DNA of 64,000 bases. Source: Croceibacterium soli. Lineage in GTDB: Bacteria; Pseudomonadota; Alphaproteobacteria; Sphingomonadales; Sphingomonadaceae. The notes beneath the pieces are model-generated. The model did not search any database. It was not told the DNA's origin and worked only from the letters and a program-made list of their open reading frames with translations. Within the stretch, counting starts at the first letter, position 1. Each line of letters begins with the position of its first letter. The translations under genes and the position numbers were made by a program. The stretch spans positions 186,001-250,000 of the forward strand of contig NZ_WTYK01000003.1 of the NCBI RefSeq assembly GCF_009828065.1, given 5' to 3'. Below are positions 63,749 through 64,000 of the stretch, in pieces.

Positions 63749-63769
63749 CGCAGCGCATCCGGGCCGGGT

Positions 63770-63796
63770 GGATGGATCGCCGGCGGCGGTCCATCC
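63770..63796. terminator. hairpin between the autotransporter and epimerase genes
   Basis: GGATGGA (63770-63776) pairs with TCCATCC (63790-63796), closing an inner G/C-rich stem, in the convergent gap. No T tract follows, so the assignment as a terminator is tentative. Confidence 0.4.
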
Positions 63797-63822
63797 CCTC
63801 GCCGTCTGCAAGAGCCGCCTGA

Positions 63823-64000
63823 TCAAGCGGGCGTCGGCCACTCTTTTGGCGGGGTGACCTTGTTCGCGCGGTACCAGCCGGGCGGATCGCGCTTGAGGTT
63901 CGCGATCATCGCGGGAAGCTCGTCCTTCAGCCGGTGGTGTGGAGCCCAGCCGAGCAGCGTTTGTGCGCGCGAGATGTCGAGCGCGTAGTGATCGTCGGCC
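63823..64000 (-). CDS. NAD-dependent epimerase/dehydratase, C-terminal part only
   Basis: The last 58 codons of a gene that continues beyond the right edge. ADDHYALDISRAQTLLGWAPHHRLKDEL is the C-terminal substrate-binding helix region typical of sugar-nucleotide epimerases, and the tail KRDPPGWYRANKVTPPKEWP matches a common end of that family. It converges on the autotransporter gene. The substrate cannot be inferred from this fragment. Confidence 0.75.
   Translation of the reverse strand, partial: ADDHYALDISRAQTLLGWAPHHRLKDELPAMIANLKRDPPGWYRANKVTPPKEWPTPA

Noticed and set aside
60413-63841. 1142-codon open frame on the minus strand opposite the autotransporter gene
   Set aside because: It covers the autotransporter gene, is rich in Arg/Gly/Ala/Asp as expected from the complement of GC-rich codons, and has no domain or start signal. 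It is a shadow frame.

Overview
The window is GC-rich (about 65%) and densely coded, with many ATGA/GTGA start-stop overlaps and abundant TTG/GTG starts. Gene content points to an alphaproteobacterium, most likely Sphingomonadales (Sphingomonas/Novosphingobium/Erythrobacter type): aroK beside xerD-accA, Flp pilins, a PLD-folE pair, an ECF sigma/FecR/TonB receptor unit, and a sphingomonad-style exopolysaccharide (EPS) locus. This placement is inferred from gene content and style; no rRNA or marker alignment was possible.

Layout. (1) 1-12,370, mostly housekeeping: aroK (cut by the left edge), a small membrane protein and a large secreted protein of unknown function, xerD, accA, an M48 lipoprotein protease, two Flp pilins, a Nudix hydrolase whose stop codon lies inside tRNA-Arg(ACG), a zincin-like peptidase, hemerythrin, phospholipase D, folE, a divergent MurA-family enzyme and a four-helix-bundle DUF2383 protein. 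Intergenic palindromic repeats occur at 2.3, 7.0-7.3 and 12.4-12.6 kb; the last holds an almost pure G/C run that is probably an assembly artefact.

(2) 12,667-23,447: a nearly complete phenylacetyl-CoA degradation locus. The minus strand reads paaH, thiolase, then paaABCDE, paaF. The plus strand reads paaG, paaZ, paaY. Two related palindromes (before paaA, and between paaH and paaG) look like operators of a TetR-type regulator. The CoA ligase paaK, thioesterase paaI and a regulator gene are not in the window.

(3) 23,628-44,656: an EPS locus. It has a sugar aminotransferase, GMC oxidoreductase, GT2, flippase, GH16 lipoprotein, YdcF, DCC (DUF393) and HTTM-like proteins, a Wzy-like polymerase, GT4, a fused Wzz/BY-kinase, an outer-membrane barrel, an initiating sugar-phosphate transferase, a Wza-like lipoprotein, an AT-rich LuxR-type regulator gene and a SleB-like cell-wall hydrolase.

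(4) 44,905-56,506: the most unusual part. A dioxygenase-like protein is followed by a tight run of ATP-grasp ligase A, RraA-like aldolase, ATP-grasp ligase B, ATP-grasp ligase C (a paralogue of A), an Ldh-family 2-hydroxyacid dehydrogenase, a formyltransferase-like/GINT1-like protein and a GT4. A convergent GT2 follows, then a GntA/YcgG-type haem N-oxygenase-like gene overlapping a DUF1989 gene. I infer a pathway that makes a hydroxy/keto-acid or amino-acid building block, ligates it by ATP-grasp chemistry and couples it to a glycan. I know of no characterised system with this composition.

(5) 56,613-63,748: ECF sigma factor, FecR anti-sigma, STN-containing TonB receptor and a large autotransporter, probably one surface-signalling unit. 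The right edge cuts a sugar-nucleotide epimerase-like gene.
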